The position numbers and the translations under genes are program-made. Below the pieces are notes generated by a model. The model was given only the letters and a program-made list of their open reading frames with translations, searched no databases and was not told the DNA's origin. 64,000 nt of DNA. Source: SURF-33 sp964598885. GTDB taxonomy: Bacteria; Desulfobacterota; Desulfobacteria; Desulfobacterales; Desulfosalsimonadaceae. Shown piece after piece: positions 43,819 through 53,304 of the stretch (positions within the stretch are counted from its first letter, which is position 1; each line of letters opens with the position of its first letter). Location of the stretch: assembly GCA_964598885.1 (NCBI GenBank), contig CAZRES010000003.1, positions 1-64,000 of the forward strand. The letters run 5' to 3'.

Positions 43819-45258
43819 TTACCGATCCCGGGCTTGCGTCGTCACCTCCTCTTTGCCGCCGCCGCCCAGAACCGCGTAAAGGCGAATCTCGTTGGCGATT
43901 TTGGCCAGGCGGAGGGAAATCAGTGCCTGCTGAGCGGTATAAAAAGATCGCTGGGCGTCAAGAACACCCAGATAGCTGTCAATTCCTTTTAAATAGCGTT
44001 CATTGGAAAGACGATAGGTTTTCGCAGCGGCATCGGTCAGGGATTGCTGGGCGGACAGCTGCTGGTCTATGGTTCCCTGAAGAGCCAGGACATCAGCCAC
44101 TTCCCTGAAAGCGGACTGGATCGTCCGTTCATACTGTGCCAGGGCGATATCCCGCTGCGCCTTGCTGACCCGGTACGCGGCATGGGTTCGGGCATCGAAA
44201 ATCGGCATGGTGATCCGCGGCGCAAAGCTCCATGTGCCGGAACCGGAACCGAAAAGACCCGAAAGGTCGTCGCTGGCCGTCCCTACCGACGAGGTCAGCG
44301 AAACGCGCGGAAAAAAAGCGGCCCGGGCGGCGCCGATAAACGCATAGGCACCTTTGAGCCGATATTCCGCCGCGATGATGTCCGGTCGGTTCAATAGCGT
44401 TTCAGAGGAAAGGCCTGCGAAAAATTTTCCGGGAGGATGGATGTCCCCCAAATCATCGGGCAAAAGATCTTTGGTCAGGGCGGAGCCGGCCAGAAGGTTT
44501 AATGCGTTGCGGTTCTGAGCCGCTATTTGCGTGAATCGCGCGATGTCTCCACGGGCGATTTCCACCTGGGTTTGGGCCCGGCTGAGATCCAGTTCGGTGG
44601 CCAGTCCCACGGTGTATTGTTTCCGGATTAACTGGAAACTTTCCTGCTGTGCTTCATAGGTGGAACGGGCCAACTCAAGTTTTTCCATATCCGCGGCAAG
44701 GTTCAGGTAGACCCTCGTGATCTCGGAAACCAGAGCAATTTGAACGCCGCGGCGGGCTTCTTCCGTGGCCAGATATTCTTTCAGGGCCTGTTCCTCCAGA
44801 CTGCGGATCCGGCCGAAAAAATCAATCTCCCATGACGCGATGCCCAGGTCGAGACTGTATTGTTCCACAGTACGAGACTCCGTCGGACCGATAAGATCGG
44901 CGGATCGGCCCTGCTTGGCTCCCATACCTGTCGCATTCAGCGCCGGAAGAATCTCGGCCCGTTGAACACCATAGAGAGCTCGGACCCGGTCGACATTTAA
45001 GACCGCAAGGCGCAGATCACGATTGTTATGCAAGGCGGTGCGGATCACCTTTTGAAGATTTTTATCAATAAAAAATTCCCGCCAGTCGAGATCTGCGGCA
45101 GGCGGCGCGTCTGTCGTAAATGCAATCTCCTGGTATGCTCTTCCCTCCGGCCACTGTTCCGGTATCGGGGCTTCCGGGCGGTGATATTTCGGTGCCATGG
45201 TGCATGCCCCGAGAACAAAAACAGCGGCTGCCAGCATAACAAATAAACGTCGATTCAT
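43819..45258 (-). CDS. RND efflux outer-membrane lipoprotein (NodT/OprM family)
   Basis: A 479-residue TolC-like outer-membrane factor. The signal ends in LGAC (lipobox), then TMAPKYHRPEAPIPEQW. Two outer-membrane efflux repeats follow, with the NRDLRLAVLNVDRVRALYG and NLLAGSALTKDLL regions, then FPRVSLTSSVG. I place the start at 45258 (AAGGA eight bases upstream), rather than 34 codons earlier where it would overlap the pump gene. It forms the outer channel of the tripartite pump encoded just upstream. Confidence 0.92.
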   Translation of the reverse strand: MNRRLFVMLAAAVFVLGACTMAPKYHRPEAPIPEQWPEGRAYQEIAFTTDAPPAADLDWREFFIDKNLQKVIRTALHNNRDLRLAVLNVDRVRALYGVQRAEILPALNATGMGAKQGRSADLIGPTESRTVEQYSLDLGIASWEIDFFGRIRSLEEQALKEYLATEEARRGVQIALVSEITRVYLNLAADMEKLELARSTYEAQQESFQLIRKQYTVGLATELDLSRAQTQVEIARGDIARFTQIAAQNRNALNLLAGSALTKDLLPDDLGDIHPPGKFFAGLSSETLLNRPDIIAAEYRLKGAYAFIGAARAAFFPRVSLTSSVGTASDDLSGLFGSGSGTWSFAPRITMPIFDARTHAAYRVSKAQRDIALAQYERTIQSAFREVADVLALQGTIDQQLSAQQSLTDAAAKTYRLSNERYLKGIDSYLGVLDAQRSFYTAQQALISLRLAKIANEIRLYAVLGGGGKEEVTTQARDR

Positions 45259-45289
45259 ATCATTGATCCTTGGATGAATATTCATCTTA

Positions 45290-48200
45290 TCACGATGTCT
45301 GCACACTATTTTTTCTTTTGCCGAATGTTTTTTCAATGATGACGTAAAACAGTGGAGCAAACAGGAGCACGAGCAGCGTTCCGGTAATCATGCCGCCCAG
45401 CACCACCGTACCGATGGCGTTCATGGCGCCCGCGCCCGCGCCCGTGCTGAAGGCCAGGGGCAGCACCGCCAGACCCGTGGTCAGAGAGGTCATGACAATG
45501 GGTCGGAGTCTCAGCCTCACCGCCTGAAGGGATGAGTCAATGAGATTCAGACCTTCCTTGGCGCCGGTCATGGCAAACTGAACAATGAGAATAGCGTTTT
45601 TGGTGGCCAGACCCAGGGTGTTGAGCATGCCGATCTGAAAATAGACGTCTGCGGGAAAATCCCGCAAGGTGGTGGCGGCGAAACCGCCGACAACTCCCAG
45701 CGGAAGAATCATCAAGACCGAGAGGGGAACGTTCCATTTTCCATACAAGGCCGCCAGGAACAGAAAAACGGTCAGGATGGAAAAGGTATACAGCAGACCG
45801 GTCTGGGCAGCGGCCTGCCGCTCCTGAAAGGAAAGTCCGGTCCAATCGAATCCGACCCCTTTGGGCAGTCTGGCCACCAGTTCTTCCATTACGTCCATGG
45901 CTTCTCCGGAACTTCTTCCCGGCGCCGGTTCTCCCCAGATATTCATGGACGGAAAACCGTTGAACCGTTCCAATCGGGGGGAACCGCTGGTCCAATGGCC
46001 GGATGTAAACGCGGTAAAGGGAACCATGTCTCCGGAAGCATTGCGGACAAAAAGTTGATCAATGTCTTTGGGGAGCATCCGGTAAGGAGCATCTGCCTGG
46101 ACATAGACCCGCTTGACCCGGCCGGCCTGGATAAAATCATTGACATAGGCGCTGCCAAAAGCCGCTGAAATGGTATTGTGGATAGAAGAGATGGGAAGCC
46201 TCAGCGCGCCGGCTTTTTCCCAATCTACGTCAACCCGGTATTCAGGGACATCTTCCATGCCATTGGGACGGACTTTGACGATTCTCGGATCCTGGGCCGC
46301 CATGCCGAGAAGCTGGTTCCGGGCCTGCATCAGGTCCCCGTGGCCCACGCCCCCTCGATCTATCAACTGGAAATCAAAACCGGTGGCATTGCCCAGTTCG
46401 ATGACCGAGGGTGGAGGAAAGGCAAAGACCATGGCGTTTCGTATCCTGGAAAATTCCGCCATGGCGCGTCCGGCTACGGCCTTTGCCCGCAGATCCGGCC
46501 GGTCCCGCAGATTCCAGTCCTTGAGTTTGATAAATACCATGCCGTTGTTCTGGGCGCGGCCCGAAAAGCCATATCCCGCCAGCGTCAGACAGGAATCCAC
46601 CGCCTCTTTTTCCTCTTCCAGAAAATACTGCTGAACTTCGTTGGCGATGCTCTGGGTCTGTTCCAGAGTGGCGCCGGTGGGCATGAGAATCTGGGCGAAC
46701 AGCATTCCCTGATCTTCGTCCGGCAGGTAGCTGGTGGGAATGCGCGCAAACAGAAACCCAAGTCCGGCCACAATGAGGATATAGATGGCTACGAACCGGA
46801 GTTTCCGGGCCAGGGCATAGCCGACCAGTTTTACAAAGCCGTCCCGGAAACGCTCAAACCAGCGGTTAAACCAGCGGAAAAAGGGCCGGAGAAACCAGAT
46901 CGTGCCGCCGACTTGCTCCTGATTAATGACCGTCGGCTTGAGAATGGTTGCGCACATGACCGGATTTAAAATCAGGGCCATGGCCAGCGATATGAACATG
47001 GACGTGACGATGGTCACGGAAAACTGGCGGTAGATCACGCCGGTGGACCCGGAAAAAAACGCCATGGGACCAAACAGCGCCGTCAACACAAGGAAAAAGC
47101 CGATCAGGGCGGAAGTGACCTGGCCCATGGATTTGGCGGTGGCATCCCTGGGCGAAAGCCCTTCCTCATTCATGAGCCGCTGCACGTTTTCCACTACCAC
47201 GATGGTGTCATCCACCAGCAGCCCGATGGCCAGCACCATGGCGAACATGGTCAGCATGTTGATGGAATACCCGAAGACCCCCAGGGCCGCGCAGGTGCCC
47301 AGCAGAACGACGGGGACCGAGATGGTGGGAATCAACGTGGCCCGGATATCCCCCATGAAGAGCCAGAGCACGAGAAAGACCAGCAGAATCGCCAGGAACA
47401 GGGCCTTGACGGCTTCCATAATGGCCACTTTGATAAATGGGGTGGTGTCATAGGGATAAATAACCTTCATTCCCGGCGGAAAATACGGACTCATTTCTTT
47501 CAGCCGGGACTTGATGGCATTGGCCGTCTCCAAGGCATTGGCCCCGGCCGCCTGCCGGATGGCCATACCGGCGGCAGGGTCCCCATTATACCGGGCTTCC
47601 ACATCATAATATTCGGTTCCGAGTTCGGTCCATCCCACATCGCTGATCCGAACCACAGAGCCGTCCGTTTTGATGCGCAGAGGAATAGCGGCAAACTCTT
47701 CCGGGGTCTGGAGAAGATTCTGGACAACAATGGACGCGTTGAGACGCTGACCTTCCACGGCCGGAAGGCCGCCGAACTGTCCGGCGGAGACTTCCACGTT
47801 ATAGGACCGCAGCGCCATGATTACGTCTTCCATGGTGAGGTGAAAATCGACGAGTTTTTCAGGATTCAGCCAGACCCGCATGGCATATTGGGAGCCGAAA
47901 TTTTCCACCTCGCCCACCCCGGGAACCCGGGAGAGCACCTTTTCCAGGTTGGACTGGGCATAATCCCGGAGATCGTTGCCGTTCATGCTGCCGTCTTCGG
48001 AAACAAGGCCGACGATCAGAAGAAAGTTTCGTGTTGATTTGCTGACTTTGACTCCGGCCCGCTGGACCACTTCCGGCAAGCTGGCCATGGCCAGCTGGAG
48101 TTTGTTCTGGACCTTGGCCCAGGCCAGGTCCGGATCGGTCCCCGGCTTGAAGGTCAGTTCAATGCGCGATCCTCCCGCCGAATCGCTGGTGGAAGAGATG

Positions 48201-48433
48201 TAGAGCATATCGTCAAAGCCGGTCATTTTCTGTTCGATGATCTGGGTGACGCTGTTTTCCACGGTCTGGGCCGAGGCACCGGGATAGAAGGCCTGAACGG
48301 CAATGGCCGGCGGAGCAATGGGGGGATATTGCGAAATGGGAAGGTTGTAAATGGCCAATACGCCCAGAAGCATGATGAAGATGGCGATCACCCAGGCAAA
48401 AACCGGCCGATCCAGGAAAAATCTCGATAGCAT
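45290..48433 (-). CDS. RND multidrug efflux transporter (AcrB/HAE1 family)
   Basis: A 1047-residue inner-membrane pump of full length. Twelve membrane segments and two large periplasmic loops are present. Proton-relay residues are visible: DD in LLVDDTIVVVE (TM4) and Lys in LATKNAILIVQFA (TM10). It drives export of hydrophobic drugs, bile-like compounds or solvents by proton exchange. Its ATG shares one base with the stop of the membrane-fusion gene (TGATG). The gene run is TetR, adaptor, pump, outer channel, phospholipase A. Confidence 0.95.
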   Translation of the reverse strand: MLSRFFLDRPVFAWVIAIFIMLLGVLAIYNLPISQYPPIAPPAIAVQAFYPGASAQTVENSVTQIIEQKMTGFDDMLYISSTSDSAGGSRIELTFKPGTDPDLAWAKVQNKLQLAMASLPEVVQRAGVKVSKSTRNFLLIVGLVSEDGSMNGNDLRDYAQSNLEKVLSRVPGVGEVENFGSQYAMRVWLNPEKLVDFHLTMEDVIMALRSYNVEVSAGQFGGLPAVEGQRLNASIVVQNLLQTPEEFAAIPLRIKTDGSVVRISDVGWTELGTEYYDVEARYNGDPAAGMAIRQAAGANALETANAIKSRLKEMSPYFPPGMKVIYPYDTTPFIKVAIMEAVKALFLAILLVFLVLWLFMGDIRATLIPTISVPVVLLGTCAALGVFGYSINMLTMFAMVLAIGLLVDDTIVVVENVQRLMNEEGLSPRDATAKSMGQVTSALIGFFLVLTALFGPMAFFSGSTGVIYRQFSVTIVTSMFISLAMALILNPVMCATILKPTVINQEQVGGTIWFLRPFFRWFNRWFERFRDGFVKLVGYALARKLRFVAIYILIVAGLGFLFARIPTSYLPDEDQGMLFAQILMPTGATLEQTQSIANEVQQYFLEEEKEAVDSCLTLAGYGFSGRAQNNGMVFIKLKDWNLRDRPDLRAKAVAGRAMAEFSRIRNAMVFAFPPPSVIELGNATGFDFQLIDRGGVGHGDLMQARNQLLGMAAQDPRIVKVRPNGMEDVPEYRVDVDWEKAGALRLPISSIHNTISAAFGSAYVNDFIQAGRVKRVYVQADAPYRMLPKDIDQLFVRNASGDMVPFTAFTSGHWTSGSPRLERFNGFPSMNIWGEPAPGRSSGEAMDVMEELVARLPKGVGFDWTGLSFQERQAAAQTGLLYTFSILTVFLFLAALYGKWNVPLSVLMILPLGVVGGFAATTLRDFPADVYFQIGMLNTLGLATKNAILIVQFAMTGAKEGLNLIDSSLQAVRLRLRPIVMTSLTTGLAVLPLAFSTGAGAGAMNAIGTVVLGGMITGTLLVLLFAPLFYVIIEKTFGKRKNSVQTS

Positions 48434-49668
48434 CAGGCGTCTCCTTCACGTTCCTTTTTCGATTGCGGATCTCGGCCGGCGCCGGCCGGTTCCTGGTCGG
48501 AGGGCGCCGGCTCAAAAGGAACGGCCCTGACCGTGGCACCGGGCCGGATCCGCTGGGTCCCCTCCACGATCACCCGGTCTCCGGCAGACAGACCCGACGT
48601 AACAAACCACTGGTCGCCGACGGCCCGATCGATGGTCAGAAAGCGCTGGGCAACCGTGTTGTTTTCATCCACGATCATGGCCACAGGATCCCCCTTGGGC
48701 GTTCGATTGACCCCCTGCTGGGGCACAAGAATGGCCTGGGGCGCCATCGCCTCATGGATGACGGCCCGTACGAACATGCCCGGCAAAAGCAGATGGTCCG
48801 GATTCGGCATCACCGCCCGGAGAATAAATGAACCGGTACTCGGATCCACCGACACATCGGCGAACTGGAGCGTTCCTTCATGTGAATAAGAAGTGCCGTC
48901 TTCTAAAAACAGATGGACCTTTTGGCTGATTTCTTTATCTTTGCGCAGCTCTCCCGTTTCCAGGCTTCGTTTGAGTCTGAGAAATTCTGCGGATGACTGG
49001 GTCACATCCACATAAATCGGATCCATCTGTTGAATGGTGGCAAGGGCAAGAGGCTGATGGGCGGTCACCAAGGCGCCGTCCGTGACATTGGATCGCCCGA
49101 TGGTTCCGGCAATGGGCGCGGCGACCCGGGTATAGTCCAGTTTGATGCGGGCGCTTTCCACCGCTGTTTTCCAATATTCGATATCAGCCAGAACCTGGTC
49201 CAGGGCCGCCACTGCATCATCGTAGTCCTGACGGCTGACGGCGTTGCTGGCAAGCAACTCCTTGTAGCGCTCAACCCTTGAGCGCATGGACGGTAGATTG
49301 GCCTGGGCTCTGTTAAGTGACGCCTTAGCCGAATCAAGAGCCACCTGAAAAGGGGCTGGATCGATCTGGTAAAGCAATTGGCCGGCTTTGATGTCGGAGC
49401 CTTCCTCAAAATGCCGCTTTAAGATGATGCCGCTTACCTGGGGCCGGATTTCCGCCACCCGAAAAGCCCACGCCCGGCCGGGAAGGGTTGTCGTCAGTTC
49501 AAGCTGCTGGGGCTTTATCGTTACAAATGCCACTTCCGGGGGTGGCGGCGCCGTGTCGGCCTTATCCCCAACCTGATTTTTGCAGCCGCTCAGTATAAGA
49601 AAGACCGTCAGGGCCATGATGGCAGTAGCGCCGCTTAATGATTTCATGTTCTTCCAGATCAGTCGCAT
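48433..49668 (-). CDS. RND efflux periplasmic adaptor (membrane fusion protein)
   Basis: A 411-residue AcrA-like lipoprotein. The signal ends with LSGC (lipobox), followed by a Pro-rich stretch. The barrel/lipoyl part has GRAWAFRVAEIRPQVSGIILKRHFEEGSDIKAGQLLYQID; the helical hairpin is about residues 105-170; the lipoyl half motif AAPIAGTIGRSNVTDG follows. GGGAGG five bases before the ATG at 49668 sets the start. It bridges the pump and outer channel. Confidence 0.93.
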   Translation of the reverse strand: MRLIWKNMKSLSGATAIMALTVFLILSGCKNQVGDKADTAPPPPEVAFVTIKPQQLELTTTLPGRAWAFRVAEIRPQVSGIILKRHFEEGSDIKAGQLLYQIDPAPFQVALDSAKASLNRAQANLPSMRSRVERYKELLASNAVSRQDYDDAVAALDQVLADIEYWKTAVESARIKLDYTRVAAPIAGTIGRSNVTDGALVTAHQPLALATIQQMDPIYVDVTQSSAEFLRLKRSLETGELRKDKEISQKVHLFLEDGTSYSHEGTLQFADVSVDPSTGSFILRAVMPNPDHLLLPGMFVRAVIHEAMAPQAILVPQQGVNRTPKGDPVAMIVDENNTVAQRFLTIDRAVGDQWFVTSGLSAGDRVIVEGTQRIRPGATVRAVPFEPAPSDQEPAGAGRDPQSKKEREGDA

Positions 49669-49697
49669 CAACACCTCCCCGAGATTGATGATAGGAT

Positions 49698-50345
49698 TTA
49701 TAACGCCTGCGCCCGGATGCCGGCGATGGAAAATCGCGCGATATGCGCTGCGATCCGCTCAATGTCGTCCGGATCAAAGGTCCGCGGCCGCAGGACATCA
49801 ATAATATTTTTTGCCGTAAAATGATGTACGCATTGTCCTATGATGCTCATAGCACAAAGAAATGTCCGATCGCTGTATTGACCGTTTTCTGATGCGCTTT
49901 CACCGAGCAGTTCATGACAGATTTCCGCAAGATAGGTATAGATCGGCTGCATGGAATTTTCCACGATATCTTTCAGGGCATCGGTGGGATCTGATATTTC
50001 CCGGAACACCAGTCTGCCGTGCCAGGACGGTGCGCTTTTGTCTAAAATGCGCAAGAGAAAGGCCCGGATGAAAGCCTGGAGCTTTTCTTCCGGCGAACTG
50101 TCTTCTCGTAACCCCATATCCGGTGGGTATTTGCGTACCGCGGAATGATAGGAAAAGGCAAGGACTTCGGCGTAAAGACCTTTTTTATCCCGAAAATGGT
50201 AGTTTACCGCGCAAACATTAGCTTTGGCCCGTTTGCAGATTTCACGGATGGTGGTGGAATGAAATCCGCGTTGGGCAAAAACTTCGCCGCCTGCTTCAAT
50301 CAAACGTGCTTTTGTATGGCTGCTGGTGTGAGAATGATCTTCCAC
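49698..50345 (-). CDS. TetR/AcrR-family regulator (CecR/YbiH-like)
   Basis: A 215-residue regulator. The N-terminal helix-turn-helix is GFHSTTIREICKRAKANVCAVNYHFRDKKGLYAEV. The C-terminus resembles the CecR/YbiH ligand domain. It is transcribed together with the efflux genes, 29 bases upstream of the adaptor, so it most likely represses its own operon. A dyad-rich site (50387-50412) is located upstream of its start. The inducing ligand is unknown. Confidence 0.92.
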   Translation of the reverse strand: MEDHSHTSSHTKARLIEAGGEVFAQRGFHSTTIREICKRAKANVCAVNYHFRDKKGLYAEVLAFSYHSAVRKYPPDMGLREDSSPEEKLQAFIRAFLLRILDKSAPSWHGRLVFREISDPTDALKDIVENSMQPIYTYLAEICHELLGESASENGQYSDRTFLCAMSIIGQCVHHFTAKNIIDVLRPRTFDPDDIERIAAHIARFSIAGIRAQAL

Positions 50346-50386
50346 ATTCAGAAAACTCGCTGCAAGTGCAATGATCCAAAATAGTC

Positions 50387-50412
50387 AAACGTATGTTTAA
50401 AACAAATGTTTT
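50387..50412. promoter_or_regulatory. Candidate TetR operator
   Basis: Two adjacent dyads upstream of the TetR gene: AAACGTATGTTT (10 of 12 bases palindromic) at 50387-50398, and AAAAC-N4-GTTTT at 50399-50412. The location between the TetR gene and the divergent ferredoxin gene fits an operator. Not tested. Confidence 0.4.
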
Positions 50413-50549
50413 AACCTGTCAAATGGATTTTTACCATTTGCAGCATGCGGTCGTCTTGATTTCGCATGTTAGAATTGTTATGGAAAATCATCGTATGGAA
50501 AAACCGGCACGGCGGTGATACCGTTTTTACTTTACAAGGATAGACAGAC

Positions 50550-51494
50550 GTGAAGGAATCCACCCGGATCATGTTCAAAAAGCACGGCTGGCGGATGGAC
50601 CGGTTCCTCCATAATTATTTTTATTTCCGGTTTTATTATCCCTATGTCAATATCCTGAACAAATTCGTTGCTTCCCTGAAATATCTGACCTGGTGCAAGC
50701 CACTGATTCCAATAGGTAAAATGATTTTTAACCGGTATCATTCCAAGGTTCTTTCCTATGAAGACACCCGCAAGATTTTCACTTTAAACGAGGATCTGCG
50801 CATCGAAACCCATGGGAACAAGCAGATCATTCCGTATAAATACGCTACGCGGATCATCTTTCAGGAACCGCAATTCATCGCGGTCATGGATTGTCCCTGT
50901 AAGAAAGCAACGGGCGCGCCCGCCGAAGACATCAATTCCTGCATTGCCGTGGGAAGGGGCGTGGCGTCCTTCTGGCTGGAGCACTGCGGTAAGTATCATC
51001 CCCGCCAAATCACCCAGGCGGAAGCTCTTGCCGTCATCGACCGGTTTCGGAAAAAAGGGCATGTCACCCAGGCGTTTTTCAAGGTAGCCACCGGCGGGAG
51101 CACCGGCGTGATCTGCAACTGCCACCCGGATACCTGCGTGAGCCTCCAGGCCACCCGACTGGCCGTCGGAATTGACAAATCTCTGTCCATGACCGTTGAA
51201 TCCGGCTATTCGGTGGCGCATAAAGCGGATTTGTGCATCCAATGCCGCGTCTGCGTCGATAGCTGCGGTTTCGGGACCATAGTTTTTAAAAATGACGTAA
51301 GGATCTATGACAACCGCCGCTGCCTGGGATGTGAATTATGCGTACAGCAATGTCCCACCGGCGCGCTTTCCCTCTATAGGGATCCAGACAAATCCCTGCC
51401 GCTCGATCTGGATAGAGTCCGCGACAGCGTCCATTTGTCCGCTGATAATCGACCCAGGGCGGCTTTTTCCGCAGGCGGGACTCAGCATGACTGA
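50550..51494 (+). CDS. 4Fe-4S ferredoxin-type protein with extra Cys domain
   Basis: A 314-residue protein. Residues about 110-215 hold a Cys-containing domain (DCPCKKATGAP, NSC, EHC, ICNCHPDTC). The C-terminus has a two-cluster ferredoxin: CIQCRVCVDSC and CLGCELCVQQCP. The N-terminal 60 residues are Tyr/Phe-rich (HNYFYFRFYYPYVN) and may sit at the membrane. It is probably an electron carrier in anaerobic metabolism; its partner is unknown. It starts with GTG, AAGGA nine bases upstream. It is divergent from the TetR gene and 95 bases ahead of the sirtuin. Confidence 0.8.
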   Translation: MKESTRIMFKKHGWRMDRFLHNYFYFRFYYPYVNILNKFVASLKYLTWCKPLIPIGKMIFNRYHSKVLSYEDTRKIFTLNEDLRIETHGNKQIIPYKYATRIIFQEPQFIAVMDCPCKKATGAPAEDINSCIAVGRGVASFWLEHCGKYHPRQITQAEALAVIDRFRKKGHVTQAFFKVATGGSTGVICNCHPDTCVSLQATRLAVGIDKSLSMTVESGYSVAHKADLCIQCRVCVDSCGFGTIVFKNDVRIYDNRRCLGCELCVQQCPTGALSLYRDPDKSLPLDLDRVRDSVHLSADNRPRAAFSAGGTQHD

Positions 51495-51589
51495 TTTGCC
51501 ATTGCACTCTCAGAGACTGATCGAATTTTACGCCTTTCTTCTTCTGCACCGAAGCAAACTGTGGTGATTTCAAGAAAGGAAACGAAATC

Positions 51590-52360
51590 ATGGAAACTAA
51601 AATCAATCTTCTGGCGGAAGAACTGACTCATGGTAAAAAAAACGTGGTGTTCACCGGCGCGGGGATTTCAACGGAAAGCGGTATATCCGATTATCGGAGC
51701 AAGGGCGGCCTCTGGGATAAATTCCGGCCAGTGTATTTTGATGAATTTATGACCTCGGAAGCCGCCCGCATCCGGTACTGGCAGCAGAAATGCGAAATGA
51801 GCGAACAACTTTTAGTCGCAGCTCCTAATGCGGCCCATTATGCTGTGGCGGATTTGTTTGAAAAAGGTTTGCTGGACCTGGTGATCACCCAGAACATCGA
51901 CGGTCTGCACCAGAAATCCGGTGTACCCGAAGACAAGGTGATTGAGCTTCATGGCAACACCACCCGCATCCGGTGCATGACCTGCGGCACGCTCGCGCCG
52001 CTTCGAGAAACCCTCGATCGGATCAGAAGCGGAGAATCCGCCCCGGTCTGCGTCTGCGGCGGGTATTTAAAGCCCGATACCATTTCATTCGGCCAGAACC
52101 TGCGGGAACAGGACCTCAACGCCGCGTTTGCCGCGTCCCAGACGTGTGACGTATTTCTGGCCGTGGGTTCCACCCTGATCGTCAATCCGGCCGCGACAAT
52201 GCCGGGCATTGCCCGTCGCAACGGCGCGTTCCTGGCCATCGTGAATCTTTCCGAAACCCCCTATGACGAGGCCTGCGATCTTTTGATCACTGCACGGGCG
52301 GGGGAGGTGATGCCGGAAGTAGTGCGGCGGATCAAAGGCATGGTTCCCTGGAATTACTGA
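51590..52360 (+). CDS. NAD-dependent protein deacylase (sirtuin)
   Basis: A 256-residue SIR2 enzyme that removes acyl groups from lysine using NAD. GAGIS (residues 23-27) and the TQNIDGLHQ motif bind NAD; His121 (ELHGN) is catalytic; the zinc site is Cys129, Cys132, Cys154 and Cys156. Length and motifs are typical of bacterial class II/III or U sirtuins; the CobB-type Tyr/Arg desuccinylase pair is not obvious, so deacetylation is the safer guess. AAAGGA lies nine bases before the ATG. It may regulate acyl-CoA enzymes in this acyl-rich metabolism. Confidence 0.93.
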   Translation: METKINLLAEELTHGKKNVVFTGAGISTESGISDYRSKGGLWDKFRPVYFDEFMTSEAARIRYWQQKCEMSEQLLVAAPNAAHYAVADLFEKGLLDLVITQNIDGLHQKSGVPEDKVIELHGNTTRIRCMTCGTLAPLRETLDRIRSGESAPVCVCGGYLKPDTISFGQNLREQDLNAAFAASQTCDVFLAVGSTLIVNPAATMPGIARRNGAFLAIVNLSETPYDEACDLLITARAGEVMPEVVRRIKGMVPWNY

Positions 52361-52375
52361 AATGATCTTCACCCT

Positions 52376-52401
52376 TGGTAAAAACCCCTGGTAAAAACCC
52401 C
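52376..52401. repeat. 13-bp direct tandem repeat
   Basis: Two copies in tandem of TGGTAAAAACCCC (52376-52388 and 52389-52401), directly before a TTGACT box. It could be a regulator site or a simple duplication. Confidence 0.7.
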
Positions 52402-52430
52402 TTGACTTTACCGGCCGGAGGATTTACTTT
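52402..52430 (+). promoter_or_regulatory. Candidate sigma-70 promoter
   Basis: TTGACT (52402-52407), 17-base spacer, TACTTT (52425-52430), 38 bases upstream of the Cys-rich secreted protein start. The -10 box is a weak match. Confidence 0.35.
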
Positions 52431-52467
52431 AGCCCATATTTATCACATTGTGGCAGATAGGCGTGAG

Positions 52468-52956
52468 ATGAACTGCTTGTTGGTCAAAAAACATATTTTA
52501 TCCATTGCGGTGGTCTGGACCCTGCTTTTTTCGATGATTGCACCCCCGGTCATCGCGGCCTGCGGCTGCTCGTGCATGTTTACGCGTAACCCGGCTGTTA
52601 TACAGATCCCGGCAGATCACAACGAATCTTTGACCATGCCCACCTGCTGCCATGACGAGGAGTGCGAACCGTCCACTTCGTCCGCAGAGCTTTTTATCGG
52701 TTTTGACATCCCGCCGGACTGTGAAACGCATCCGGAATGCTGCTGTGCCTTGGACAGCAGGCCTCGGGCGGCCGCGAACCAGTCCTTTATCAGGGATGAC
52801 TACCGGCCTTTATTTAGAGAATTTCAGCTGCTTCCCATTCTGCCGTCCACCTTCCTTCCCCGGACCGATCATTTTGCTTTTCGATCTGTTACTGATTTTG
52901 AACAAAACGCAACTTCTTTATCTTCTCATATTTCCTCCACTATTCTTTTAATTTGA
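52468..52956 (+). CDS. Secreted Cys-rich protein, unknown function
   Basis: A 162-residue protein I do not recognise. It has a signal peptide (ILSIAVVWTLLFSMIAPPVIA), then a Cys-rich region: ACGCSCM, TCCHDEEC, DCETHPECCC. It ends in about 60 residues without Cys. Many Cys-Cys pairs suggest metal binding or disulfides in the periplasm. The start is the ATG at 52468, just before the signal peptide; the longer frame from 52375 is not needed. It lies ahead of the OB-fold/ABC cluster with a 348-base gap, so a link to that cluster is only possible. Confidence 0.6.
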   Translation: MNCLLVKKHILSIAVVWTLLFSMIAPPVIAACGCSCMFTRNPAVIQIPADHNESLTMPTCCHDEECEPSTSSAELFIGFDIPPDCETHPECCCALDSRPRAAANQSFIRDDYRPLFREFQLLPILPSTFLPRTDHFAFRSVTDFEQNATSLSSHISSTILLI

Positions 52957-53304
52957 TACCTTTCGCGCATTAGCATCGTTTTCACGTTCTTCTTTTCCAG
53001 GAACCGGTGTTGATGATTAAACCTTATGGTTTGCATGCCCGCCAACCCGGCGTCATGGCAGCTGATAATGTAAGGTTTGCCTCCGGCCGGACAGATGCTT
53101 CCCATTAGTATTTTGAATTATCCTTTACATTGGCGCCGCTGCCACGGGTCCTGTCTGAATATGGATTTCGCGACCCTGGAAACAGACGCCCATCCGGATA
53201 CGTTCAATAGAAACGTCGTTCCAGAAGAAGACCGCGATACCTTGCGAAACATTTTCCCATAAACCCCTGATTCCCATTTATCCTGAGAAAAAAAGGAATT
53301 TATC
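52957..53304. other. Intergenic region before the OB-fold/ABC cluster
   Basis: About 350 bases. A short frame (53077-53262) has no supporting start signal or family match, so I leave it out. I see no RNA gene. A promoter for the downstream operon is expected here. Confidence 0.45.

Noticed and set aside
53077..53262. A 61-codon frame before the OB-fold gene
   Set aside because: No ribosome binding site, no signal or domain, weak codon pattern.
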